This document shows, piece after piece, positions 41,326 through 53,300 of a DNA stretch of 64,000 nucleotides; positions within the stretch are counted from its first letter, which is position 1; each line of letters begins with the position of its first letter. A model generated the notes under the pieces. The model ran no database searches and had not been told where the DNA came from. It worked only from the letters and a program-made list of their open reading frames with translations. The DNA is taken from contig NC_087073.1 of assembly GCF_026151205.1 (NCBI RefSeq), forward strand, positions 4,919,001 to 4,983,000, in the 5' to 3' direction. The DNA comes from Bolinopsis microptera (Eukaryota > Ctenophora > Tentaculata > Lobata > Bolinopsidae). The translations under genes were made by a program, and so were the position numbers.

Positions 41326-44138
41326 TCATTTTGGATGTGTGGACCCTAGGGTAGACTTGGTGTCAAAATTTAAATTAGAGCATTCGAAATCTTTGTTTGT
41401 CCAATCAAGATCAGCATGGTTATGCTGGTTGAAGAGCAGTGATTGCTTCATCCTAGACTTCAGGCAGGCCACACTCAGACAGTAGTCACGTATACCAAGC
41501 TTAGGCACAATTACGTTCCAAATACGAGTCGTTCTGCTATTGAAGTTGTCAGGGGGGTCTGCTTGGCTTAGTATAAGGGTGGGTTTCCTACTTGAGCAGG
41601 TGAAATTTTCATGGAGGGAAATCGGAGCACGGAATTTCATGATTTTATAGAGCTCAAGAAAACAGTGGCAACTGTACAGGTTTTGGACGGCAAGTATTCC
41701 GTGTTCCTTGAACAAAGGTTTGGTGTGCTCTTTCAAGAAAAATTTTTTGTTCAGATTTTGGTTTTCAAACGGTCGAGCACGAGCACAGGTCTTAAATTTA
41801 TCTAGGTATGCCTCCCTGTCGCCAAACAGTACCCTGAGACAATATTTTTGCGCTTTGAATACAGAACTTATATGAGTGTTGGCTGCCCCACCCCAAACCG
41901 TGATACAATAGGAGAGGTGTGATTCAAATAGAGTGTAATACAACTGGCGGTGTAAGAAATCTGGGAGGGAGCAGCGTAGGCGGCAGAGAGTTGATGTTGC
42001 ATGGCTGAGAGAACGCCTAAGTGATTTTATGTGTTCTTCCCAGGTCAGCTTTTCGTCGATGACGACTCCCAGAAACTTAGCAGATGCAACTTGTTTTATT
42101 GGAAAGTTATCAATGGTTAGGGTATATTCAGAATTATTGTCAGTCTGGGAGGACGATGCTGGTTTAAAGTGAATGAAACAGCATTTAGACATGTTGACAT
42201 GGAGTTTGTTTGCTCGCATGTAGGAAGATAAACTAGCTAAAAGAGAATTACCACGCATATGTGCCTCCTTTTTAGATTTCCCAGTCACAAATATATTGGT
42301 GTCATCAGCGAAGGTGAAAAATGATCCCAGACTGGAGCAGTTGGCGATATCATTCATATATAGGAGAAATAAGAGAGGTCCGAGAATCGAACCCTGGGGG
42401 ACTCCAAACTGTATTTTCAAGGCGTCAGATTTCTCACCAACCACTTCAGTATATTGTGATCTATTTGTTAAGTAACTTTTTATAAGATTATTTGCCACCC
42501 CACGTATCCCATAGCCCTGTAATTTTACAAGTAATGTACCATGATCTATTGTATCAAAAGCTTTGCTAAGGTCTATGAATATGCCTAAGACATGATGCTT
42601 AAGTTTTAGAGATTCAGTTATAAGGTTTACTGAGTAATTAACTGCATGTGAAGTAGAGTGTGACTGCCTGAAGCCAAATTGTGATTTAGATATTATACCC
42701 TGTGAGCTAACAAACGAATATATTCTTGAGTAAATGATCTTTTCAAAGATTTTACCAAATATAGAGAGAGTAGAGATTGGGCGGTAGTTTTCTATCTCTT
42801 CAGGGTTTCCCTTCTTAAATACAGGAGTTATTCTACCAGTCTTTAGAACGTCGGGGAACGTGCCATTGGACATTAAGATGTTGATGTATCGACTAAGGAT
42901 CGGTGTAATTACGTGAGATGATCTTTTGATTACACTAACAGGAATATCACTTGCTTTTCCATTTTATCTCATTAGGTGTACAGTCTTCTAACATAATCGA
43001 TTTTTCATTTTTCTTTCCAAGGAAATCATAGAATGTTTTTATAGGGAGAATTGGTAAACCAGAGGCCTCACTGCTACTAAGTGTTTCATTGAGCTTAGGG
43101 GCAATAGAAACAAAGTAAGAGTTGAATCCATTGGCTATGACTCTACGATTCATGATTCGTTCGTTGTTTATGATAAAGGGAGGCTTAGTTTGCTTCTTTT
43201 TCTTGCCCCTGAGCTCATTGATTATCTGCCACGTTTTTTTGCTGTTTTCTATGTTTTTATAGATTTCATTGCAGTAGTACGATCGTTTGGCGACCTTGAT
43301 AATACTTTTAAGCATTCTTCGGTAGTCACTGAAGACTTTATAGAGCAGTACATTACCCTCAGGGTTTCTATTTGTTACAGTGCTTGACCAGTCTCTACAG
43401 AGTTCATGTTTTCTTTCAACTGAGACAATGATTCCATCGGTAATCCACGGTTGAGTTTGGGAGTCCTTTTGGTAACTTTTGGCTCATCAAGCTTACAGTG
43501 TTTATCAAGTGTTTCATTGAAGCAGTCCAAAAACTCATTGAAGTTTACCGAAGGAGTCAAGTCATTCACCTTCACCTCGAGTTCATTAACAAAATTAGTG
43601 AGTTTGGACCTTGAATAATCATAGTAGCGAACATGTTTAAGTTTTTCAGTACTGTTTTCGGTAGGAATTGACGTGAAGGTGAATATAAAGGCATGGTCAC
43701 CAATCCTATCATTCAATACACCGGAGAGAAGTACATGATCTATCTCTGATGTGAGGATATTGTCAATACATGAGTTTTTACAGTTAGGACGGAAGTGGGT
43801 AGCAAGTGATATAGTAGGATACATATTGTTACGAAGTAACGTGTCCTCAAATAGCTGGCTGGAGGTTTGTACATTGAGGAGGTTAGAGTTAAAATCGCCA
43901 AGAATATGGAACTTTTTACCAGACAACTGCTTAGATATATCCTCAAGAGTTTGACAAAAGGTCTCACTACAGCCATTTGGAGGACGATAAGCAACCCCAT
44001 ATGTCAGTTTGTCACCCGAGCTAAGAGTAATTTCAACAAATAAGCACTCAATATCTTTAGTGCAGTGAGATAGATTTTCGATTACTACAGCATTCAGGCG
44101 ATCAGAGACATATAAGGATACTCCTGTTCCTTTTTTCT
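41326..44138 (-). pseudogene. LINE ORF2: endonuclease remainder and reverse transcriptase
   Basis: The frame 44138-43375 starts inside the endonuclease with KKKGTGVSLYVSD and has FHILGDFNSNL (catalytic Asp/Asn), CIDNILTS and GDHAFIF, the closing His motif of AP-type endonucleases. The linker frame lies at 43315-42947. The RT frame ending at 41326 has ITPVFKKGNPEEIENYRPIS, SKAFDTIDH, GVPQGSILGPLLFLLYMNDI and FADDTNIF, i.e. the fingers, the conserved GVPQGS box and the xADD active site, then a thumb region. Single-base frameshifts separate the frames near 43.38 and 42.96 kb (reading continues as RDWSSTVTNRNPEGN and ASDIPVSVIKRS). The upstream part of the endonuclease is beyond the insertion. 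Confidence 0.9.
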
Positions 44139-44146
44139 TATCAGGG
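44139..44146. other. Target-site duplication, left copy
   Basis: TATCAGGG directly before the left TIR of the 5-kb element; identical to 49179-49186. Confidence 0.85.
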
Positions 44147-44365
44147 TAAGGTTTTTTTTTTACATATTTGATAGATTTACAGATCTGGCTTGACAAAAAT
44201 TTTCAGAAAAAATCATGTTCGCGGGAAGCAAAAATCTGATGAGTTTTTTAGGGGGGAGGGGTAGGGGGTTGAGGGGGGTTGAGAAGGGTTGTCACATGAC
44301 GAGAAATTTTTTGCAAAAATTAAACGATCTTTATTTGTTGATATTATTCACCCCTGTTGCCTAGA

Positions 44366-47300
44366 GTGGTGGGTCTGCACTTGAGAAGAGTGGGTCTGGC
44401 CGCTAGAATGGTGGGTCTGCAATCTAGAAGTGGGTCTGGCAACCAGAATGATGGGTCTGTACCCTTAAAGAGTGGTCTGACAACCAGAGTGGTGGGTGTG
44501 CACTTGAGAATAGTGGGTCTGGCAGCTAGAATGGTGGGTATGCAATCTATAAGTGGGTCTGTTAACCAGAATTGTGGGTCTACACCCTTGAAGATTGGGT
44601 CTGACAACCAGAATGGTGGGTCTGCACTTGAGAAGAGTGGTTCTTGCGGCTGGAATGGTGGGTCTGCAATCTAGAAGTTGGTCTAGCAACCAGAATTGTG
44701 GATCTGCATTCGAGAATAATGAGTCTTCACTCTAGAAGAGTGGGTCTGACAACCAGAATGGTGGGTCTGCACTTGAGAAGAGTGGGTCTGGCGGCTGGAA
44801 TGGTGGGTCTGCAATCTAGAAGTTGGTCTAGCAACAGAATTGTGGATCTGCATTCGAGAATAATGAGTCTTCACTCTAGAAGAGTGGGTCCGGCAACCAG
44901 AGTGGTGGGTCTGCACTTGAGAAGCGTGGGTCTGGCCGCTAAATAGTGAGTCTGCACCCTTTAAGAGTGGGTCTGACAACCAGAGTGGTGGATCTGGACT
45001 TGAGAAGAGTGGGTCTGGCAGCTGGAATGGTGGGTCTACAATCTAGAAGTTGGTCTGGCAACCAGAATGGTGGGTGTACGTACACCCTTGAAGAGTGGGT
45101 CTGACAACCCGAGTGGTGGGTCTGGACTTGAGAACAGTGGGTCTGGCAGCTGGAATGGTGGGTATGCAATCTAGAAGTTGGTCTAGCAACCAGAATGGTG
45201 GGTGTACGTACACCCTTGAAGAGTGGGTCTGACAACCAGAGTGGTGGGTCTGCACCCTTGTAGAGTGGGTCTGACAACCAGGGTGGTGGGTCTACACTTG
45301 AGAAGAGTTGGTCTGGCAGCTAGAATGGTGGGTCTGCGATCTAAAAGTGGGTCTTGCAACCAGAATGGTGGGTTTGCATTCTTGAAGTGTGGGTCTGACA
45401 ACCAGTGTGGTGGGTCTGCACTTGAGAAGAGTGGGTCTGGCAGCTAGAATGGTGGGTCTGCAATCTAGAAGTGGGTCTGGCAGTTAGAATGGTGGGTCTG
45501 CAATCTAGACGTGGGTCTGGCAAGATGAATGGTGGGTCTGCACACTTCAGGCTTAAAGATTGGGTCTGACAACCAGAGTGGTAGATCTGCACTTGATAAG
45601 TGTGGGTCTGGCAGCTGGAATGGTGGGTCTGCAATCTAGAAGTTGGTCTGGCAACCAGAATGGTGGGTCTGCACCCTTCAGGCTTCAAGAGTGGGTCTGA
45701 CAACCAGAGTGGTGGGTCTGGACTTGAGAAGAGTGGGTCTGGCAGCTGAAATGGTGTGTCTGCAATCTAGAAGTTGGTCTGGCAACCAGAATGGTGGGTG
45801 TACGTACACCCTTGAAGAGTGAGTCTGACAACCCGAGTGGTGGGTCTACACTTGAGAAGAGTTGGTCTGGCGGCTAGAATGGTAGGTCTGCGATCTAAAA
45901 GTGGGTCTTGCAGCCAGAATGGTGGATCTGCACTTGAGAAGAGTGGGTCTGTCAGCTAGAATAGTGGGTCTGAAATCTAGAAGTGGGTCTTGCAACATGA
46001 ATGTGGGTCTGCACCCTTGAAGAGTGGGTCTGGCAATCACAATGGTACGTCTACACTCTAGAAGAGTGGGTCTGGCAACCAGAATGGTGGATTTTCGCCC
46101 TAGAAGGGTGAGTCTGGAAACCAGAAAGGTGGGTCTACAATCTGAAATAGTGGGTCTGGCAACCAGAATTGCGGGTCTGCATTCTAGAATAGTGGATCTT
46201 CACTCTAGAAGAGTGGGCCTGGCAACCAGAATGGTAAGTCTACACTCTGTCAACCAGATTTGGGGGTCTATAAACTAGAATATAGGAGATATGGCTACCA
46301 GAATTGTGGGTTTGGACAACCCGAATTGTGGGTCTTCACTCTAGAATAATAGGTATGGTGGGTCTACACTTTAGAAGAGTGGGTCTGGCAACTAGATTGG
46401 TGTGTCTGCAATCTATAAGAGTGGGTCTGGCAACCAGAATAGTGGGTCTGCAATCAAGGGAATCAAGATGAGTGAGTCTGGCAATCAGAATGGTGGGTCT
46501 GCACCTTAGGGTAGTGGGTCTGGAAACAAGAATGGTGGGTCAGAATTCTTGAATATTGGGTCTTCACTCTAGCTAAGAGTGGGTCTGGCAACAAGAATGG
46601 TGGGTAAGAATTCTAGAATAGTGGGTCTTCACTCTAGAAGAGTGGGTCTGGCAACCAGAATGGTAAGTCTTCACTCTGTCAACCAGATTTGGGGGTCTAT
46701 AAACTAGAATAAAGGAGATATGGCTACCAGAATTGTGGGTTTGGACAACCCGAATGGTGGGTCTTCACTCTAGAATAATAGGTATGGTGGGTCTACACTT
46801 TAGAAGAGTGGGTCTGGCAACTAGATTGGTGTGTCTGCAATCTATAAGAGTGGGTCTGGCAACCAGAATAGTGGGTCTGCAATCAAGGGAATCAAGATGA
46901 GTGAGTCTGGCAATCAGAATGATGGGTCTGCACCTTAGGGTAGTGGGTCTGGAAACAAGAATGGTGGGTCAGAATTCTTGAACATTGGGTCTTCACTCTA
47001 GCTAAGAGTGGGTCTGGCAACAAGAATGGTGGGTAAGAATTCTAGAATAGTGGGTCTTCACTCTAGAAGAGTGGGTCTGGCAACCAGAATGGTAAGTCTA
47101 CACTCTGTCAAGTGTCAACCAGAATTGGGGGTCTAAACTAGAATATATGATATATGGCAACCAGAATTGTGCGTCTGGAGTCTAGAGTCTAGAATAGTGG
47201 GTCCGGCAACCCGAAAGGTGGGTCTTCACTCAAGAATAGTGGGTCTGGCAATCGGAATGGTGCGTCTACACTCTAGAACAGTGGGGCTGGCAACCAGAAT

Positions 47301-47600
47301 GATAAATCTTCGCCTTAGAAGAGTGGGTCTGGCAACCAGAATGGTAGGTCTGCATTTTAGAATAGTGGGTCTTGACTCTATACCTACTAGAAGAGTGGGT
47401 CTCCTCTCTAGAAGAGTGAATCTGGCAACCAGAATGGTAATTCTTCACTCTGTCAACCAGAATTGGGGGTCTATGAACTAGAATATAGGAGATATGACAA
47501 CCAGAATTGTGGGTCTGGACTCTAGAATAGTGGGTCTGGCAACCAAAATGTTGAGTCTGCACTCTAATAGAGTGGGTCTGGCAACTAGAATGCAGACACG
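44366..47600. repeat. Tandem array 1, ~21-bp GTGGGTCTG units
   Basis: The motif GTGGGTCTG followed by about 12 variable bases (most often GCAACCAGAATG, CACTTGAGAAGA, CAATCTAGAA or CACCCTTGAAGA) recurs every 19-23 bases for about 3.2 kb. The variants cycle in a roughly regular order, so there is a higher-order structure of about four to six units. The open frames across it are a by-product of unit lengths near multiples of three and are not genes. Confidence 0.95.
46240..47097. repeat. 429-bp higher-order repeat, two copies, within array 1
   Basis: The block containing GGCTACCAGAATTGTGGG (46293) recurs at 46722, exactly 429 bases on. It includes unusual variants (GGGAATCAAGATGAGTGAG, TAGAATAATAGGTATGG) in the same order and differs at only a few positions. 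Confidence 0.88.
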
Positions 47601-47810
47601 TAGCCAAGGCGAAGACCCCCGGAAAAAAATTGAACCCCAAAAAAAATAAGCCCCCTAGTCCCCATGGTCGCCTGGTAAGTGGGCTGTGTTTATGACTGTT
47701 TGATTAAACGACACGATTAGATCGACTTTAGCATTTCGTAAATTATTCCCAAATCCCACTATACAATATGTACTTATTCCATTCATGTGACAAGTACTGA
47801 GTTCCCCCCT
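47600..47810. other. Unique spacer between the two arrays
   Basis: About 200 bases without repeat units, including AAAAAAATAAGCCCCC; no gene seen. Confidence 0.6.
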
Positions 47811-48945
47811 AGCCCCCAACTTTGTATTATTGTGATGTCTGAAATTACAAATTTCTATTGCCAAATGTCGTCTGAAACACCCTATTTCTCAAAAATTTTC
47901 CGGGGGCTGCACCCCCAACTTTGTATTATCGCCGTCCTACAAATTTCTTTAATGCCTAATGTCGTCTAAAACAAATAATTTCTAAAAATTTTCTTGGGGG
48001 CTGCGCCCCCCCCCCCCCCAGTCCCCCAACTTTATATTATTGTGATGTCTGATTATTACTGCGCCCCCCCCCAGCCCACCAACCTTGTATTATTGTAATG
48101 TTTGATTATTGCTGTCCCACAAATGTCGTCTGGAACACCCTATTTCTCAAAAAGTTTCCGAAGGCCAGGGCTGCGCCTGCCTAGCCCTCCAACTTTGTAT
48201 TATTGTGAGGTCTGATTATAATTACTGTCCTACAAATTTCTTTAATGCCAAATGTCGTCTAAAACACATAATTTCTCAAAAATTTTCTGATTGGCTGCGC
48301 CCCCCCCTCCCTAGCCAACCAACTTTATATTATTGTGATGTCTCAGGATTATTACTGCCCTACTAATTTCTTTAATGCCTAATGTCGTCTGAATCACCCT
48401 ATTTCTCAAAAATTGTCCGGGGGGTGCGCCCCCCTAGCCTACCAACTTTGTATTATTGTGATGTCTGATTATTACTGTCCTACAAATTTCTTTAATGCCA
48501 AATGTCTTCTAAAACACATTATTTCTCAAAAATTTTCTGGGGGGCTGCGCCTCCCCCCCCCCCGGCCCCCCAGCCCCCCAACTTTATATTATTGTGATGT
48601 CTGATTATTACTGTCCCCAAATTTCTTTAATGCCAAATGTCGTCTGAATCACCCTATTTCTCAAAAATTTTCCGGGGGTTGCGCCCCCCAGCCCACCAAC
48701 CTTGTATTATTGTAATGTCTGATTATTGCTGTCCTACAAATGTCGTCTGGAACACCCTATTTCTCAAAAATTTTCCGAAGGCCAGGGCTGCGCCCCCTAG
48801 CCCCCCAACTTTGTATTATTGTGATGTCTGATTATTACTGTCCTACAAATTTCTTTAATGCCAAATGTCGTCTAAAACACATAATTTCTCAACAATTTTC
48901 TGGGGGGCTGCGCCTTCCCCCCTCCTTAGCCAACCAAAGGAGCTT
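47811..48945. repeat. Tandem array 2, ~100-135-bp units
   Basis: About nine to ten units. Each has the order: AACTTTGTATTATTGTGATG, TCTGATTATTACTGTCCTAC, AAATTTCTTTAATGCCAAAT, GTCGTCTAAAACAC, ATTTCTCAAAAATTTTC, then GGGGGCTGCGCCCCCC and a C-rich CCAGCCCACC. The GC-rich GGGGGCTGCGCCCCC part is itself a palindrome. Some units are shortened. It shares no motif with array 1. Confidence 0.92.
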
Positions 48946-49178
48946 CGCCCCGGCTACGTGTCGAGTCGGGCTACGTGCCCAGAATCGAAAAAACTTAATC
49001 TTTTAATGAATAACGGAACCTTCATTATGAAGTTACGAGATGATAATATAATTGGGAGGCAAAGTGGGTATCGGGCTTGGGGCTCATAATGCGCAAAATT
49101 TGGCCGCTGTCGAGTGGGTCTGCCTAAAATTCACAGATCTAGCTATGGGTCTGAGACATTTGTAAAAAAAAAACCTTA

Positions 49179-49186
49179 TATCAGGG
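49179..49186. other. Target-site duplication, right copy
   Basis: TATCAGGG directly after the right TIR of the 5-kb element. Confidence 0.85.
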
Positions 49187-50340
49187 AATGGTACTTGACA
49201 AAATGTTGTATACGAGGGGATTTGGTATAAGCCTTGTTGGCTTGGATCGATGTTGGTCTCAGCCAATCCAATGACATCAAAATTACACGGGAGGGTCTTA
49301 TGTTCTATTAAAAAGCTGTCAAAATTAATAGCAAACCCATCTATATTGCAAAACAGAGCGGGCAGATAAGCAGAATTTTTATTTTTCTCAGGAAAAAGTT
49401 TGCTGATTGAGTTTGCTAGTTCTTGTTTTGTACATAACGCTTACAGTCTTCAAGTATTGAAGAGAATTTAGCTATGGTGACATCTTCCTGGTTGTTTGTA
49501 TCATAGAATTTATCTGAATCATCATATCTTTGGTTGCTTGGAAATGGGCAATACCTATCTTCTATTGTACTACAGCAATCACTACACATCCATAGACCGT
49601 TTTTGCTTGTAAATTTCGCGGATCTGAAGCACTTAGTATGAATTGTTTTGCTGCAATTTTCACATTTTAAGAGTGGCTGGCCAATATTAATGAATTTACT
49701 GCAGGGGTCGCACACATCTTTGATAAGTTTCATAATCATGATAAACTAAGTGGGATAAACTCCCACTGGTCGGGTGGCCTTCCTTTGTCTTACTCTCTCC
49801 TGTCTCTCCCTCACATACACCCACTGTTTCAGACATCTCACAAATTTAGCAATACCAAGCTCTCCGAGATGGATTTCATCACCATTTCTCGTGAGTTTCA
49901 TAGCAAGCAACCCTTTACCGTCTAAAAAGTGGCCAACACCAAGGTGCCATACAGTCTGGTTAAAGCTAGAGTACAACATTTCATCAACCAAGCTGTTGAA
50001 TGCCATAATGTTTTTATTCATCTTAGGGAGTCTAGACGGTAAAACTGCTGTGACAAACAACTTCGCCTTAGGGCACAGTTTCTGGATCTGCTGGATTTTC
50101 AGGTGGAGAATGTCTACCAGCTGGTGTATATCACCAGGTGACTGCACATTTTCAACTCGTAGATGGTTGGTCCCACAAACTAAGATGACGTTGCTATAAC
50201 CAATGGAGGAGGAGTGTGTCTAGGGGAACGCCTTTGGGTACTAGCACTTGAGGCAGTAGCCATGATGATATGATATCAGAGATATGTCCGGAGTCCAGGG
50301 GGCCAGCTTGGACAGACCCCCGCACCTGAAAGGAGAAGAG
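49179..50340 (-). pseudogene. LINE ORF1 (esterase, PHD-like finger) and endonuclease N-terminus
   Basis: At the 5' end, the frame passing 50330-49746 has RGSVQAGPLDSGHISD, VILVCGTNHL (an SGNH-hydrolase block with GTN) and KLFVTAVLPSRLPK. The frame 49739-49416 has the spacing Cys-x2-Cys, Cys-x2-Cys, His, Cys, Trp-x-Cys-x2-Cys, as in a PHD finger. The frame from about 49415 to 49179 gives CNIDGFAINFDSF and FDVIGLAETNIDPS, the opening of the AP endonuclease with its catalytic Glu, and runs directly into the insertion. The frames are broken relative to each other. ORF1's true start was not found. Confidence 0.82.
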
Positions 50341-53300
50341 CATCAGCCGGTTCATTGTGAGTGATATGAGGTGGGTTTGGTGGGAATATGATTGAATAGA
50401 ATTTTTTCAAGAACTTTCAAAAGAGTGATTGAAGTATTCAAAAATATGTAAATCATTCAAAGGTCAGACACACTAACAACAACAGGACAAACTGGGTTTG
50501 GATGGGGTGATTTGGTTTGAAATTGTTAAGTGTGTAGGTAAAATTGTTTGAGCAGAATTTTCAGAGTAAAAATAAATAAATTCAGGGCAAAAAATTTGTT
50601 GAGACAGGTATTCAGAGAATGCCTATCTTGGAATACTTCAACACTACTATATATTTTTTTTTGGACTAGCAATGGTTTTTTATTAGGTGTAGTGACTAGT
50701 GGTATGTGAACACATGACGAACCGAACTGACAACTCAACTCATTTTCTAGGAGCAGTGATCCATCCTCCCTGAGCCCCCCATCGTCCAAACAAGGTCTCT
50801 AGTTCATTGTTAACATAACCATTGCTAGTCCTCAAATTATTTGTTATATAGTAGTGTTGAAAGTATTAAAACTATCATTCTTACTTTGCATCGAAGACGA
50901 GATTATTATTTGTTAGTGGACATTTTGTCATGTACTTCTAACACCCAAACCCTTAGTATAGTGAAAATATGAGTAGTACAGTTAAAATTGATGGTAATTA
51001 TTAAATAAAAATGTTGTAGCGCGATGCACTACTGGGTCGCGCCGCGCATCAAATAATTCTTCTCGCAACGTATGCAGATCGGCGAAATGCGAAGGATTGA
51101 CATCGTGAATCAAATAAAAATGGTTCATTGACACATAGTTGAAGAAGGAAATTAAAAAATTTAATAAATGTTGTCTGTGGAGTGGTTTATATGTTTATGT
51201 TATAGTGTAGGCGCGCGCGCGTACTTAACCATCTGCAATATATTGTAAGCCAACATATTTAGTTTATGCTTAATTTCTTTATACATTATGTCGCCACCAT
51301 CGTGCCCAATACTTTTAGTGGAGGTCTGATGTAGAACAGTTAATCACCAACTGTGGTATATCAAAAAACATGTTTGTACGCGTGCGCGCGCGCGTACTTA
51401 ACTACCTGGTATGGTACAGCATTGAGATATCATCATAATTCTAAAAGCAGAGGACACCATCCAGTTGCCCAAAACTTTTGGCTATGGTCCCAATACTATA
51501 AAACCTTAGATATGGCCTCAATGTGGTTAAAACATGTTTATTTTGGACCTTCGGTCAACAGAAGCACAAATTAACCATTATTCAGCAACCTCCGAACTTT
51601 TGGTGCCTTATTTTGCTTTGATATTTGATTATGAGACAAAGCTGAAGGATAACAAGTGATTTTAATGATGATGCAACAGAATGTGTGGCCGTATGGCGGT
51701 TAAAACGACCAAAAACACTGATTTTAGACCTTGATTAACCATGCTGGACGCAACAAAGGACTCAGCAATGTTTCTGGTCATATAAATGAGCTGGTAGTTA
51801 TATCTAAATAGTGCAGCATGGCCAGCTAAAGCTTTACAAAGCTAATATGTGCTCTAAAAATGGTTAATTAGTGCAAATATAGGGTATTTTTGAGACATTT
51901 TAACCACCTTAGCTGCACATTGATCGGAATGCATGAACTTCGGGTCAATTATGCATTTGCCAACAAATATGCACTCAATTGGATAGCAAACCATTATCTG
52001 AAGTTCAAATTGTGGTTAATTTTCATTTTAATAGATGCCTTGTTCAACAGCCTAGCAAGTCATATAGCCCTTTTAACCACTTTTACGACAACATTTCTTG
52101 ATAACTTTTATCAAAACCCTTCAAATGTCCTTTGTTGACCAGAAAAAGTTGACTAAAATCATTAATAATGTTTTGATTGGTGGTTAACAAAAATTTTTGA
52201 CGTTTTACATATTTTTAAATTTAAATTTGTTTTCCTTAATGAGTGTGCTTCGTAGCAGATCCAACCTGAATCGTGTTCTGACATGATTCCTGACCTGACT
52301 CCAGATATTGTGAAGATTAGTGGGACAAGGCTTTCTCTGACTGAAGTAGTCCCTCATAGAAATCTTTCTTCTCCTTCTCACCCTCACTATAGATCTTATT
52401 TAGTGGCTTTTAGGTATTTGAGTCACAATTAGGATGTGTGACCCCTTAAGAATGCCCTTTCAAAGGACAAAGGGTGCATACAGCCAAACTGTTGCAACGT
52501 CAAGACAGGCTTCATCAGTGGCGTAACAAAGGGCCCCCCTGATCCCGTCATCTTAGGGGGGCGCCAAATCGTTGTTTGAATGTGGGACAATTTTGAAAAA
52601 CTTAACTCAAGTTCTAGTAAAACTGGACAAATTAGTTTTAGAGGATACGCCGGTAAAATCTCTCAAAAGGGTGTTTCAGGAGCTAAACATGCAGTTTTGC
52701 TATGCTAGTACCTTAGACCTTAGTTGAATTTTTCAAAATTGTTTCTTCTTTCTTTTCTTTCATTTTTCGCCCTACTACTTGAATTGTGTATTCTAAAACT
52801 GTATGTATGTACATCAAAGCAGTATTATAATACTTCTTTCCTTTAGAAGGTAGACTGGAAAAAAATAACTACCAAATCATCCTGCATCTACTTAAAAGAA
52901 TTTCGAACAACAACTTCACTAAGATCGTCAGTTTCTGGTTGGGCATCCGTGTTTAACTGTGTAGAATTATTGGTCACCTGACTTGATAAGCTGATTTTTG
53001 ATGGTCATACCATACTAGCATTGTGTGTTCAGGGTAGAAAGATCCTGCTAAAGAGGATTCTGTGATATAACAGGCCTCTTCTTTTCATTTGTTGGTGATG
53101 TGAGAACAAGCTCTACTTCATCGCAATACGACACACTAATGGGGTAAACCAGATACTTGGCATGTTATTTGAGAGGCTACATATACTGGGATCTAACGTG
53201 CAATTTCGTCTCCCCCAAGGAGCCTGGTATAGAGAATTACTATACAGAAATTTTACTTTACGATTTAACACGAAGACAAGTCTAGCAAAAATAATTACCA

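Larger units (their letters stand above)
44147..49178. mobile_element. 5,032-bp satellite-carrying element with 18-bp TIRs and 8-bp TSD
   Basis: The left end TAAGGTTTTTTTTTTACA (44147-44164) is the perfect inverse of the right end (49161-49178). Both are flanked by TATCAGGG. The site lies in the LINE endonuclease; skipping the element restores the reading frame (QVPFPD then KKKGTGV). An 8-bp duplication is typical of hAT-type and a few other cut-and-paste transposons, but the TIR is not a classic hAT terminus. No transposase or other gene is present. Inside are about 200 bases of unique left sequence, a roughly 3.2-kb array of about 21-bp units, a roughly 1.1-kb array of about 120-bp units, and about 220 bases of right sequence. 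Confidence 0.88.
41150..50340 (-). mobile_element. CR1-like non-LTR retrotransposon (LINE), decayed, interrupted by a 5-kb insertion
   Basis: Order along the minus strand: esterase-like ORF1 (about 50.34-49.75 kb), PHD-like zinc finger (49.74-49.42), AP-endonuclease N-terminal part (49.41-49.18), a 5,032-bp insertion, endonuclease remainder (44.14-43.38), linker (43.38-42.95), reverse transcriptase (42.95-41.33), and a short 3' UTR with AATAAA at 41172-41167. Esterase and PHD domains in ORF1 are known from CR1-like elements, which supports the clade. Without the insertion the element is about 4.1 kb. At least two single-base frameshifts in ORF2 and a further frame change near the PHD region mean it is dead. 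Confidence 0.9.

Noticed and set aside
44357-47481. Several open frames of 60-124 codons with repeating Arg-Val-Gly-Leu peptides, on both strands
   Set aside because: They are the tandem array translated; units near a multiple of three keep frames open on both strands. No start context or splice evidence supports a gene.
47787-49006. Open frames of 60-88 codons with repeated Cys-Ile-Ile-Val-Met-Ser peptides
   Set aside because: Translation of array 2 units, not genes.
51340-52200. Recurrent GGTTAA/TTAACC motifs suggesting a decayed tandem repeat
   Set aside because: I could not establish a period by eye; spacing is irregular.
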